Shown here: one piece after another, positions 41,628-49,441 of the stretch
How positions within the stretch are numbered: the first letter of the stretch is position 1
How the letters are laid out: each line of letters opens with the position of its first letter
IMG/VR virus record: IMGVR_UViG_3300035204_000867
Coordinates: 1 to 50,452 of that record
Length of the DNA: 50,452 bases
Strand: one strand, 5' to 3'
From: a virus
Position numbers and translations under genes: made by a program
Notes under the pieces: generated by a model
What the model saw: the letters and a program-made list of their open reading frames with translations, nothing else
Told to the model about the DNA's origin: nothing
The model's database searches: none

Positions 41628-44600
41628 TTGTCTGAACGAATTAAATCCAGCATCCCGTTTGTAGGGTTGCACAGTCACAGCGTATACAGCATGTTTGACG
41701 GCTTGGGCTATCCATCCGATCATATTGATTTTGCGTGGGAGAATGGCAGTGATGCGTTGGCGCTCACAGATCATGGTAATATGTCAGGGTTGCCTCACCA
41801 AGTTCTTCACGCGAAGAAAATGAATGAGGAAGGCAAGAAGTTCAAGCCCATCTACGGCATTGAGGCTTACTTTATTGACGACCTTGATAAGTGGAAGAAA
41901 GAAAAAGAAGAGCATCAATCGACACAAAAAAAGAAGAAGAAAAAGGAAGCCTCTGGTCCCGTCATCGAAGACGAACAGGCAAGCAAACGCTCTGCTAAAC
42001 ACGTCCTCAACCGACGAGCGCACCTTGTTCTGCTAGCACAGAACCAAAAGGGTTTGAACAATCTTTTTAGTTTGGTGTCCAAGTCTTACCGAGAAGATAA
42101 CTTTTATCGTTTTCCTCGCATTGATTATAAAATGTTAGAAGAACATAACGAAGGAATTATTGTTTCCTCTGCGTGTCTGGGTGGACCGCTGTCTAAATGT
42201 TTCTGGAACAATCGGGAGACAGGTCCAGAGGCTGTTCACGAGGCGATGGTCAAGACCATCACCGAGTTCAAGAACATCTTTGGTGATAGGTTCTACGGAG
42301 AACTTCAGTGGAATCGCATTCCAGAGCAACACGAAGTTAATCAACATATTATTAGAGCAGCCAAAGAAACTAATACTGAATTGGTTTCAACGGCAGATGC
42401 TCATTATCCGCGACCAGAGATGTTCAAGGACCGAGAGCTTTATAAACAACTTGGCTGGCTGGGCAAAGCCAAACCAGATTACGCAGAGTCTAAGCTTCCA
42501 GAGAAGCGCGAAGACTTGATGTATGAGTTGTATCCAAAGAACGGTGACCAAATGTGGGAGGCTTACAAGTCTTCGGCTGATGAGTTGGGTTTTGAATACG
42601 ATGATGGTCTGGTCCGACAGTCATTGGAAAATACTCATCACATTGCGTTCAATCGCATCGAAGAATTTTATCCAGACACGACGGTGCGTTTGCCAGACTT
42701 TGTGGTTCCCGAAGGGACAACCGCATCGGATGAGTTGAACCGACTGTGTGTAGAGGGGCTGAAGAGCTTTGGGCTTCATACAGACAGCGCTTATGTCGAG
42801 AGGCTTAAGGAAGAACTTCACGTTATTGATGACCGTGGGTTCGCAAAATACTTTTTAACAATGAAGGCGGTGAGTGATGAAGCTAGTCAAGTGCAGCTTG
42901 TTGGGGCTGGGCGTGGTTCTGCTGCTGGTTCACTGGTGGCGTATGTACTTGGAATTACTGGAATCGACCCTATTAAATATGGTTTACTCTTTTCTCGTTT
43001 CCTTAGAAGAGACGCTACAGATTATCCTGATATTGATTACGATGTAGCTGACCCCATGGAGTTGAAGGAAATTCTTATTGAGAAGTGGGGTAACAACACG
43101 GTTGTTCCGATTTCAAATTATAATACTTTGCAGCTTCGTTCTTTGATTAAAGACATTTCTAAGTTTTATGGTATTGACTTTTCTGAGGTGAATCAGGTCA
43201 CAAGCGTGATGGTATTGGAAGCAACACCACTGGCTAAGGCTCGCCATGGCATTACTGCTGGTGTTTACAATCCAACTTTTGAAGAACTAATGGAGTTCTC
43301 TGATTCTCTCAAGAAGTTCTTGCGGAAGTATCCACACGTTGAAACTCACGTCAAAACATTGACAGGTCAATTGCGTTCTATCTCGCGCCACGCTGGTGGT
43401 GTGGTGATTGCTGATGATTTGAACAGTCACATGCCACTAATTAATAGTGGAGGTGTGCAGCAAACACCTTGGAGTGAAGGACAAAATGTTAGACATCTTG
43501 AGCCTCTTGGCTTTATCAAGTTTGATATACTCGGACTTGCATCATTACGAATGGTTGAAGGTTGCATCCGTCATGTGCTTCAGCGGCATTATGGTGTACA
43601 AGACCCTACGTTTAGTGATATTAAGCGATGGTATGACGAAAACTTGAGTCCAGAGAAACTAGACTTAGACAATCAGGAAGTATACGAAAACATTTTTCAC
43701 AAGGGGAAGTGGGCTGGCGTGTTTCAATTTACTGAGAAAGGCGCACAGGGTTTCTGCCAGCGAGCAAAGCCGCGTTCAATCATTGACATCTCAGCTATCA
43801 CGTCTATTTATCGTCCCGGTCCACTCTCAGCCAACGTTCATAACAGTTATGTAAAGGCTAAGAAGAATCCACAGGGCATCAAATATTTGCACCCTCTGGT
43901 CAAGGAAGTCACCGAGGAAACTTATGGCTACTTGATTTTCCAAGAGCAGATTGCGTTGTTGGCTCATAAGCTGGGCAAAAACCTCACGCTTGATGAGGGT
44001 AATATGCTTCGTAAACTTTTGACAAAGAAAGGAACAACAGGAAAGACCTATGAAAAGAAAAAGAAAATTCATAGCAAGTTTATTGAAGGCTGCGAAGAAA
44101 AGGGCATCACAACACGTCAAGCCGAAAAGCTCTGGCAAACCTTCGAATACTTCTCAGGGTATGGTTTTAATAAGTCCCACGCAGTCAGCTATTCTATTCT
44201 TAGCTATCAGTGTGCCCATCTTCTTAATTACTATCCCGTTGAGTGGGCGGCAGCTTTTCTCGACAAAGAGCCAGAAGGAAGAAAAGAACGTGCTATCAAT
44301 ATTGTGCGAAGCCTTGGACTTGGAGTAGAATATCCCGATATCAATTTTTCAGGTAGGGTCTGGGAAATCTCTGATGATGGCGAGTCTCTTATTCAGCCTT
44401 TGACATCTATCAAGGGTTTGGGAGATAAAGCGGTTGACCAGATTATGGCACACCGACCTTTCAACACTGTGGAAGAACTTTTGTTCAATGAGGAAATTGT
44501 TTATTCCAAGTTGAATAAGAAGGGCTTGGATGTGCTGTGTCGCACACAGGCTTTGAACAGCTTGATGGACGAACGCTTTTCTGGACTGAAACACTTCTGG

Positions 44601-45056
44601 TCTGCTATCGCAGTGGACCGACCTAAAAATAAAAAGAAGTTGGCTGAAAATATTGAGCGATACGAGCCAGAAGGCGACTTCACTAAAGAAGAGAAGATTG
44701 CTTATCTAGTTGACTTAGCGGGAATCTTTCCGTTTCATCTGGTGATGTCTCAGCGTGTGAGTTCACAGTTGGAAGAGTTTTGTATTCCACCGCTGGGTGA
44801 GTTTGATAAAGATTTGGGCGCAGCTTGGTTTATTCCTCGCGAAGTTATTAAAAAGAAAACCCGCAGAGGAAAAGATTTTTATATTGTTCGTGCAATTGAT
44901 GATACTTCGCAGACTTCTGTTATCAAGGTTTGGGGTGTAGACCCACGTTTAGATATTATTTATATGAATCGCCCATACATGGCAAAGCTTGATTATTCAG
45001 AGCAGTGGGGCTTTTCAACGCGCTCGATGCGCTACGGATGGAAACTAATCGGATGA
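41628..45056 (+). CDS. dnaE: DnaE-type DNA polymerase III alpha (family C) with PHP domain
   Basis: A 1142-aa replicative polymerase, the size of E. coli DnaE (1160 aa). Visible in order: PHP domain with H15/H17 (LHSHSVYSMFDG), D48/H49 (LTDHGN) and E79 (YGIEAY); palm motif GRGSAAGSLVAYVLGITGID and catalytic D468/D470 (YPDIDYD); fingers (ARHGITAGV, SRHAGGVVI, GVFQFTEKGAQGF, SIYRPGP); helix-hairpin-helix (TSIKGLGDKAVDQIMAHRPF); and a C-terminal OB-like part. A Lys-rich insertion lies at ~residues 88-108. It starts with TTG 41628 behind AGGAGGG. T4-like phages normally use a family B polymerase, so this is a striking replacement. Confidence 0.93.
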   Translation: MSERIKSSIPFVGLHSHSVYSMFDGLGYPSDHIDFAWENGSDALALTDHGNMSGLPHQVLHAKKMNEEGKKFKPIYGIEAYFIDDLDKWKKEKEEHQSTQKKKKKKEASGPVIEDEQASKRSAKHVLNRRAHLVLLAQNQKGLNNLFSLVSKSYREDNFYRFPRIDYKMLEEHNEGIIVSSACLGGPLSKCFWNNRETGPEAVHEAMVKTITEFKNIFGDRFYGELQWNRIPEQHEVNQHIIRAAKETNTELVSTADAHYPRPEMFKDRELYKQLGWLGKAKPDYAESKLPEKREDLMYELYPKNGDQMWEAYKSSADELGFEYDDGLVRQSLENTHHIAFNRIEEFYPDTTVRLPDFVVPEGTTASDELNRLCVEGLKSFGLHTDSAYVERLKEELHVIDDRGFAKYFLTMKAVSDEASQVQLVGAGRGSAAGSLVAYVLGITGIDPIKYGLLFSRFLRRDATDYPDIDYDVADPMELKEILIEKWGNNTVVPISNYNTLQLRSLIKDISKFYGIDFSEVNQVTSVMVLEATPLAKARHGITAGVYNPTFEELMEFSDSLKKFLRKYPHVETHVKTLTGQLRSISRHAGGVVIADDLNSHMPLINSGGVQQTPWSEGQNVRHLEPLGFIKFDILGLASLRMVEGCIRHVLQRHYGVQDPTFSDIKRWYDENLSPEKLDLDNQEVYENIFHKGKWAGVFQFTEKGAQGFCQRAKPRSIIDISAITSIYRPGPLSANVHNSYVKAKKNPQGIKYLHPLVKEVTEETYGYLIFQEQIALLAHKLGKNLTLDEGNMLRKLLTKKGTTGKTYEKKKKIHSKFIEGCEEKGITTRQAEKLWQTFEYFSGYGFNKSHAVSYSILSYQCAHLLNYYPVEWAAAFLDKEPEGRKERAINIVRSLGLGVEYPDINFSGRVWEISDDGESLIQPLTSIKGLGDKAVDQIMAHRPFNTVEELLFNEEIVYSKLNKKGLDVLCRTQALNSLMDERFSGLKHFWSAIAVDRPKNKKKLAENIERYEPEGDFTKEEKIAYLVDLAGIFPFHLVMSQRVSSQLEEFCIPPLGEFDKDLGAAWFIPREVIKKKTRRGKDFYIVRAIDDTSQTSVIKVWGVDPRLDIIYMNRPYMAKLDYSEQWGFSTRSMRYGWKLIG

Positions 45057-45304
45057 GTAATTTAGCCAGAAAAATTCGTAGAAAGAAAGAGAAACAAATT
45101 AAAAAAGATGCCGAACAAAATATGAAAAGGCAGTTGGCTTTGTTTAAACATTTACCCGACGCATGTTCGGGGTGCGATCAGCCCTTTGATAAAACAAGTC
45201 GTGATCATCATATGACATGGAAAGTTAGAGTATATGAAGAAGCACAGCAGGTATATTTAGCCTGTCCTCACTGCCATGAACCACCGCGAGGTAACGATGC
45301 GTGA
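45053..45304 (+). CDS. Hypothetical basic protein with zinc-ribbon cysteines
   Basis: An 83-aa protein starting in an ATGA overlap with dnaE. The first 40 residues are a Lys/Arg-rich helix (MSNLARKIRRKKEKQIKKDA). The rest holds CSGCDQPF and CPHCHEP, a four-cysteine zinc ribbon. Small proteins of this plan occur beside replication genes in other marine T4-like phages. It could bind nucleic acid or the polymerase. The longer frame from 45005 lies in dnaE and is rejected. Confidence 0.65.
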   Translation: MSNLARKIRRKKEKQIKKDAEQNMKRQLALFKHLPDACSGCDQPFDKTSRDHHMTWKVRVYEEAQQVYLACPHCHEPPRGNDA

Positions 45305-46319
45305 AGCAATTACTTATGGTGACGTTCTTTTAGTACCTCAACACAGTACGATTGAAAGTCGCACTGAGGTGGACCTCACACAAAATTTAGACACAAACAT
45401 TGCGCTAGATATTCCTATTATCAGTAGCCCTATGGATACTGTTAGCGAGACCTCAATGGCTATCGCAATGGATTCGGCTGGCGGTGTTGGAATTTTACAT
45501 CGCTATAAAGAGATGATGAAAGAAGCGGAGATGGCTTTTCATTGTCACGAGGCTGGAGCTAAAAATATTGGTGCTGCAATCGGCGTTACAGGAGATTACC
45601 TAATCAGGGCTGAAGCTTTGGTTAACATTGGGAAAGTCAATATCCTGTGTTTAGATATAGCACACGGTCATCATATTTTGATGGAGCGAGCTTTAAAAAC
45701 TTTAAAAGATAAGTTTGGCGACACTGTTCATTTGATGGCAGGCAACGTAGCAACCTTGGAGGGTTTCAATGCATTGGCTGATTGGGGCGCTGATAGTATT
45801 AGATGTGGTATTGGAGGTGGCAGTATTTGCACTACAAGAATACAAACGGGACACGGTGTTTCGGGGCTTGAAACGATACTCCAATGCGCCCAATCAGACA
45901 GAGATGCAAAAATCATTGCAGATGGCGGTATTAAAAATTCGGGTGATATTGTTAAGGCTCTCGCTGCTGGGGCTGATTTTGTTATGTTGGGGTCGCTTCT
46001 AAGTGGCACAGATGAAACTCCCGGTGAAGTTATTACTTTTACTGATGGCAGTAAACGCAAGGCTTATCGCGGCATGGCGAGCCGAAAGGCTCAAGAAGCA
46101 TGGCGAGGAAAGTCAAGCGCACCAGAAGGCATAGCCACCACGGTCCATTATAAGGGTTCTGTGTCCAACATCTTGAATGATTTGGTTGGCGGCATAAAAA
46201 GCGGCTGTTCTTATTCGGGCGCAAGAGACTTGCACGAGCTTCGCACGACAGCCAAGTGGACTCGTCAAAGCGGTGCTTCGATGGCAGAGAGTTCAGCCCA
46301 CATTTTAGGGAGGAACTGA
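45297..46319 (+). CDS. IMP dehydrogenase / GMP reductase family enzyme, CBS-less
   Basis: A 340-aa purine enzyme with the IMPDH/GMPR barrel: GDVLLVPQHS start, IISSPMDTVS, LDIAHG (D120), catalytic loop GIGGGSICTTR with C178, ADGGIKNSGDIVKALAAGAD, and a late YKGSV...LVGGIKSG. The ~110-residue CBS module of most IMPDHs is absent. Length matches GMP reductase (GuaC, 347 aa), but SIC and APEGIA look more like IMPDH. The mobile flap between YRGM and YKG is shorter than in either and lacks the RY pair of IMPDH. It acts on guanine nucleotide pools either way. ATG 45297 has GAGGT upstream. Confidence 0.85.
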   Translation: MREAITYGDVLLVPQHSTIESRTEVDLTQNLDTNIALDIPIISSPMDTVSETSMAIAMDSAGGVGILHRYKEMMKEAEMAFHCHEAGAKNIGAAIGVTGDYLIRAEALVNIGKVNILCLDIAHGHHILMERALKTLKDKFGDTVHLMAGNVATLEGFNALADWGADSIRCGIGGGSICTTRIQTGHGVSGLETILQCAQSDRDAKIIADGGIKNSGDIVKALAAGADFVMLGSLLSGTDETPGEVITFTDGSKRKAYRGMASRKAQEAWRGKSSAPEGIATTVHYKGSVSNILNDLVGGIKSGCSYSGARDLHELRTTAKWTRQSGASMAESSAHILGRN

Positions 46320-46636
46320 TGCCCAGCATTGACAAAGAAACCCAAAGCCGTTTAGTTTTTCTTTTAGAAAAAGATTTGCATAACCAGTTCCGCGCTTCCT
46401 GCGCTGAAGATGGTCTGTCTCAAACCAAGTTTGTGGCAGGTATCATCAAGGCTTATGTCGAGAAAAACAAAAATATTATTAAGGTGGTAGAAAATATACG
46501 CGGGTCATCTAAGGTGGATGCCCAAAAAAGAATTAAAAACTTGGAAAACGAAACCATAAAAGATTTTTATGAATTTGATGACGACGAAATAGAAAATATT
46601 TTTGATAAAATCGAGGAGGCAAACCCAGACTTATGA
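46319..46636 (+). CDS. Ribbon-helix-helix-like regulator
   Basis: A 105-aa protein. Residues ~8-50 (QSRLVFLLEKDLHNQFRASC then AEDGLSQTKFVAGIIKAYVE) have the strand-helix-helix pattern of RHH/CopG-type DNA-binding proteins, with DLH..F and SQ-x-x-F-V positions typical of that fold. The C-terminal half is an acidic helix that could serve dimer contacts. It overlaps the upstream stop by one base (TGATG), with AGGGAGGA upstream. A phage transcription regulator is plausible. Confidence 0.65.
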   Translation: MPSIDKETQSRLVFLLEKDLHNQFRASCAEDGLSQTKFVAGIIKAYVEKNKNIIKVVENIRGSSKVDAQKRIKNLENETIKDFYEFDDDEIENIFDKIEEANPDL

Positions 46637-46857
46637 AAAAATGTATTGACAAAATCGGAGATCCGTGTCATAATAAAGAATGTCGCCAATGGATAGAATA
46701 TCCAGAAGACGACAACTGTGTTTTGGAAGCGGTAAGAAAGAACGGAAGAATGACCTTAAGAGAGTGCGCCAAGAGATTGGGTGTTTCTTATGTTAGGGTC
46801 AAACAGATTGAGGATAAAGCCCTCAAAAAACTTGAAAAAAAGCTGCTTTCTTCATAG
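46633..46857 (+). CDS. Mini sigma-factor-like protein (region 4 HTH)
   Basis: A 74-aa protein. Residues 40-69 (TLRECAKRLGVSYVRVKQIE then DKALKKLEKK) match sigma70 region 4.2, the -35-binding helix-turn-helix, and have the characteristic R-V-K-Q-I-E-D/A-K-A-L-x-K-L ending. The first 30 residues carry four cysteines (C4, C12, C17, C29) that may bind zinc. There is no region 2, so it cannot melt a promoter alone; it may redirect host RNA polymerase or act as an anti-sigma-like co-regulator. It starts in the 4-bp ATGA overlap. Confidence 0.75.
   Translation: MKKCIDKIGDPCHNKECRQWIEYPEDDNCVLEAVRKNGRMTLRECAKRLGVSYVRVKQIEDKALKKLEKKLLSS
46646..46674 (+). promoter_or_regulatory. Possible sigma70-type promoter inside mini-sigma gene
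   Basis: TTGACA at 46646-46651, 17-bp spacer, CATAAT at 46669-46674. It lies at the start of the mini-sigma coding region and could drive the small gene at 46885. Because it is embedded in coding sequence it may be accidental. Confidence 0.35.
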
Positions 46858-46884
46858 TTATAATATGAACCGGGAGTCTACAAA

Positions 46885-47055
46885 ATGAAGTATAATGTGC
46901 AATACAAAACAGATGAATGCGAGACTGCTCCAAAAGAAATTGAAGTCTCAGTGGACAACTACGACGAGTTGGTGAGTTGGCTCAATCTGTTCCAGCAGTT
47001 CAACAAAGCCAAAGAGGTCGAGTTTTCACTAGTTTCAGAGGATTTAGAGGTTTAG
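46885..47055 (+). CDS. Hypothetical small protein
   Basis: A 56-aa protein (MKYNVQYKTDECETAPKEIE ... VSWLNLFQQFNKAKEVEFSL) from ATG 46885 to TAG 47053-47055, preceded by CGGGAG 9 bases upstream. It has strand-helix-strand character (VQYKTDE; YDELVSWLNLFQQF; EVEFSLVSED), so is a good candidate for a real small fold. It is the only gene between the mini-sigma gene and the late motif at 47059. Family unknown. Confidence 0.65.
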   Translation: MKYNVQYKTDECETAPKEIEVSVDNYDELVSWLNLFQQFNKAKEVEFSLVSEDLEV

Positions 47056-47058
47056 CAA

Positions 47059-47067
47059 ACTATTTAT
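47059..47067 (+). promoter_or_regulatory. Candidate late motif ACTATTTAT (before acidic head protein)
   Basis: AAACTATTTATTTT, 39 bp upstream of ATG 47098, nearly the same spacing as at the scaffold, sheath and 35738 genes. It suggests a return to late expression after the accessory block. Confidence 0.5.
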
Positions 47068-47097
47068 TTTGATTCTTTTTACAGGAGAGTATATATT

Positions 47098-47820
47098 ATG
47101 AAAAGGAACATGAAAGTATTACTTGAATCGTGGCGAGGCTACATCAAGGAAGATGAGGAAGAGTTAGAACTTTCAGCCGCTGACGAAGAGGCTGGAGCAG
47201 AAGACGCTATGGACGACGCTGCTGACCATATGGAAGACGCCGTGGACGATATGGAAGATGCGATGCACGACAAGGTGGAAGCCTTGGTCGATGCTATTGC
47301 CGCTGCCATTGAAGACGAGACCGGCGTTGCGGTTGAGGTCGAAGGCGAAGCCGAAGACGCGACCGACGAGATGGAAGACATGGGCGATACCGAAGAGGAA
47401 GCCGAAGATACGGTCGAAGACTTGGAAGAGATGGGCAGTAAGAAGGGCGAATACAAACGTCGCGATAAGTCTGCTGAACATCCCGAAGGTCATCGAGCCG
47501 GTGATGTCGAAGGTCACTACAAGGCTTACATGGAAGAGGGCGAGAAGGCTGGTGATAAGTCCAAGACCCACAAGGGTGAAGAAGACTACACCGCTAAGAA
47601 AGAAAAGCCCGGTGAAGATAAGCGCGAGGACGCTGAGAAGGACGGTGCCGAAGCCACTAAGAAGAAGACCAGTGGCAAGGGACGCGGTGAGAAGAAAGGT
47701 GATGATGCCTATGTCAACGAAGCCCTTGAAGAGATTGTCAGCGAGGTCACTGACCGCGTTGCAAAGCGACTTGTGAAGGAAAACCTTAAGCGCAAGTTAG
47801 CCAAGCGACTCGCTCAGTAG
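47098..47820 (+). CDS. Low-complexity acidic protein, possible head-internal protein
   Basis: A 240-aa protein beginning MKRNMKVLLESWRGYIKEDE. Residues ~17-110 are extremely acidic and Ala/Met/Asp-rich (DDAADHMEDAVDDMEDAM), residues ~112-200 are highly charged Lys/Glu (KKGEYKRRDKSAEHPEGH), and the end is a basic helix. The LLE|S at residues 8-11 fits the L-x-E rule of gp21-type proteases. AGGAG precedes the ATG and the late motif lies upstream; the codons are C/G-rich as in capsid and SSB genes, so it is probably abundant. A packaged DNA-condensing or scaffold-like protein is my best guess. Confidence 0.55.
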   Translation: MKRNMKVLLESWRGYIKEDEEELELSAADEEAGAEDAMDDAADHMEDAVDDMEDAMHDKVEALVDAIAAAIEDETGVAVEVEGEAEDATDEMEDMGDTEEEAEDTVEDLEEMGSKKGEYKRRDKSAEHPEGHRAGDVEGHYKAYMEEGEKAGDKSKTHKGEEDYTAKKEKPGEDKREDAEKDGAEATKKKTSGKGRGEKKGDDAYVNEALEEIVSEVTDRVAKRLVKENLKRKLAKRLAQ

Positions 47821-47822
47821 GA

Positions 47823-48455
47823 ATGAACGAAATATTTACTCTCAAACGGAAGAGTTTAGAGAGTCACATCAAAGAAGAGTTTCCTGAATACGAAATACTA
47901 GACAAGAAAAACTCTACTCTTATGAAGTGGCTCTCTAAGCTTTTATTTTTCAACAAAGACTTTATGTCCCGTTACATTACAGTAATCGGACCTAAAGTTT
48001 ATGTTCCTCAAGTTCCGTGGAACAAAAACAAGCCCCTCTCTGCTTGCACCGTCTTGGCTCACGAGTGGGTTCATATGAAAGACGGCAAAAAGTTTGGACC
48101 TCTGTTTAAATTTTTATATTTATGCCCCCAAATTTTAGCACCACTGGCATTGTTGGGATTTTTCAACTCTGCTTTCTTTTGGTTCGCTTTATGTTTATTA
48201 CCGATCCCCGCACCATTCCGTGCGTGGTTTGAGTTCCGAGCCTATGTGGTGAGCATCGCAGTTCGTTGGTGGCTAGCCAAAGCCTCTACCAACGCTGATT
48301 GGTTGGCTGGGCAATATACCACAGGTGCATATTATTGGATGTTTCCATTCAAGTCTTTTTTGATAAAACAATTTGCAAAAGAGTTTGAGCGCATCAAGCG
48401 CGATGATTTAAAAGATTACGAGCAAGAAATAAAAAAAGCACTCAAAGTTGTTTAG
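47823..48455 (+). CDS. Membrane protein with HEXXH zinc-protease motif
   Basis: A 210-aa protein. HEWVH at 80-84 is a canonical zinc-metallopeptidase motif, with E137 in WFEFRAY as a possible third ligand, the spacing and 'E-x-R-A-Y' context resembling gluzincin proteases. Two hydrophobic stretches (~95-112 and ~114-130) suggest a hairpin in the membrane between them. It starts just after the acidic protein gene. The substrate is unknown; a membrane protease could affect host envelope proteins or superinfection. Alternatively it is a degenerate metallopeptidase. Confidence 0.6.
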   Translation: MNEIFTLKRKSLESHIKEEFPEYEILDKKNSTLMKWLSKLLFFNKDFMSRYITVIGPKVYVPQVPWNKNKPLSACTVLAHEWVHMKDGKKFGPLFKFLYLCPQILAPLALLGFFNSAFFWFALCLLPIPAPFRAWFEFRAYVVSIAVRWWLAKASTNADWLAGQYTTGAYYWMFPFKSFLIKQFAKEFERIKRDDLKDYEQEIKKALKVV

Positions 48456-48734
48456 ATGAATAAGAAAACCCTGATGAAGTTTCTTCGTACCACGAAGGCT
48501 GTTGCCGAAGTGGATAACATTGTATATGCAGAAAAAGCATTTGTTATCAATCAGGTGATGCGCTTTCTTGGTGAAAAAAAACTTCCCGAGGATCAGTTTC
48601 TAAAAGTTTTAGCGCTGGTCAATAAATATGTTAATGACGAAATAACACTCTTTTTTCAAGATGATAATATCATCGTGGAGTTCATAGATGAAGAAGAAGA
48701 AATCGCTAATGACGTTTTGGCAAATTCCCTTTGA
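48456..48734 (+). CDS. Hypothetical small acidic protein
   Basis: A 92-aa protein (MNKKTLMKFLRTTKAVAEVD...), starting at the base after the upstream stop. It has helical segments (FVINQVMRFLGEKKLPEDQF) and a very acidic tail (FIDEEEEIANDVL). It overlaps the next gene by 47 bp. Unknown function; possibly a two-gene unit with its downstream neighbour. Confidence 0.5.
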   Translation: MNKKTLMKFLRTTKAVAEVDNIVYAEKAFVINQVMRFLGEKKLPEDQFLKVLALVNKYVNDEITLFFQDDNIIVEFIDEEEEIANDVLANSL

Positions 48735-48972
48735 GGGAGATGAATTGGAATTTCGCTTGCAAGCGGACAGGCTGACACCTCAAGCGAAAAGGAAAGTCAA
48801 ACAATTATTAAAAGATTGGGAAATTGTAGCCGAAGGATATTGTAAAAGATATGAACTTCTTGTCTTTTCTAAACTGTTCAGCGACCGAGACACAGCCCGA
48901 GAATTTGTAGAGAACTTTCCCGAAGACCTAATTGTAAAAGGCTATAACGGAAAAGAGATTACTCATTTCTAG
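48688..48972 (+). CDS. Hypothetical small protein
   Basis: A 94-aa protein. ATG 48688 is favoured because GGAG lies 7 bases upstream; ATG 48709 is an alternative with a weaker site. It reads MKKKKSLMTFWQIPFEGDEL, then a helix (ADRLTPQAKRKVKQLLKDWE) and a strand-helix end (YELLVFSKLFSDRDTAREFV). The overlap with the previous gene is 47 bp. No family recognised. Confidence 0.5.
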   Translation: MKKKKSLMTFWQIPFEGDELEFRLQADRLTPQAKRKVKQLLKDWEIVAEGYCKRYELLVFSKLFSDRDTAREFVENFPEDLIVKGYNGKEITHF

Positions 48973-48973
48973 A

Positions 48974-48982
48974 ACTATTTAT
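48974..48982 (+). promoter_or_regulatory. Candidate late motif ACTATTTAT (before IP-like gene)
   Basis: GAACTATTTATCGC lies only 12 bp before ATG 48986. If it is a -10-type promoter the mRNA would be nearly leaderless, and no ribosome binding site is seen at the ATG. This copy has the most unusual spacing. Confidence 0.4.
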
Positions 48983-48985
48983 CGC

Positions 48986-49441
48986 ATGGAATATAGCACT
49001 TTACATTTACGCTTTCAAGAATTTCTTGCAGAAGCGGAAATAAAGTATGATGAGTTTACTGGCGACAGATACATTATAGACCTTGACAACCTTTCTGTTG
49101 TTGCGAGTAAGCACGCCGAAGAGCGCTCCCGCCGACATGTCGGTCAGCGTGGACGTGGGGGCGCAAGAGCCGGTAAGATTAGTCGGGACAGTGTGAAACG
49201 AGCATTAGACCGCGCACTCCCCGAGATTTTGGACGACTTTGCCAACGGCGAATTAGATAATAAAGAAGCATTTCACGTCAAAGCCGAACAGGGAAATCAA
49301 CCGGCTCTAAATGTTATTGGTAAACTTGATATGCGTAAAGGTCCAGACAAAATGGTACTAATTACTATGATGCGTAAGGATGACTTTCGCACCGACGCTT
49401 TTGGCGGGGGTGACCAAAAGACCTATGAGGTGAGCATATGA
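48986..49441 (+). CDS. Candidate head-internal protein with T4 IP-like targeting sequence
   Basis: A 151-aa protein. The N-terminus LRFQEFLAEAEIKYDEF closely recalls the capsid-targeting sequence of T4 internal proteins (MKTYQEFIAEA), including an L14-A15-E16|A17 site for gp21-type cleavage. The rest has a basic stretch (RSRRHVGQRGRGGARAGK) and a mixed alpha/beta C-terminal domain. T4 internal proteins are packaged in the head, trimmed by the protease and injected to counter host defences. The late motif lies 12 bp upstream. The function of the mature ~135-aa protein is unknown. Confidence 0.6.
   Translation: MEYSTLHLRFQEFLAEAEIKYDEFTGDRYIIDLDNLSVVASKHAEERSRRHVGQRGRGGARAGKISRDSVKRALDRALPEILDDFANGELDNKEAFHVKAEQGNQPALNVIGKLDMRKGPDKMVLITMMRKDDFRTDAFGGGDQKTYEVSI

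Noticed and set aside
47258-47776. 172-aa Arg/Lys-rich frame on the + strand
   Set aside because: It is an out-of-frame shadow of the low-complexity acidic gene; composition and lack of a start signal argue against it.
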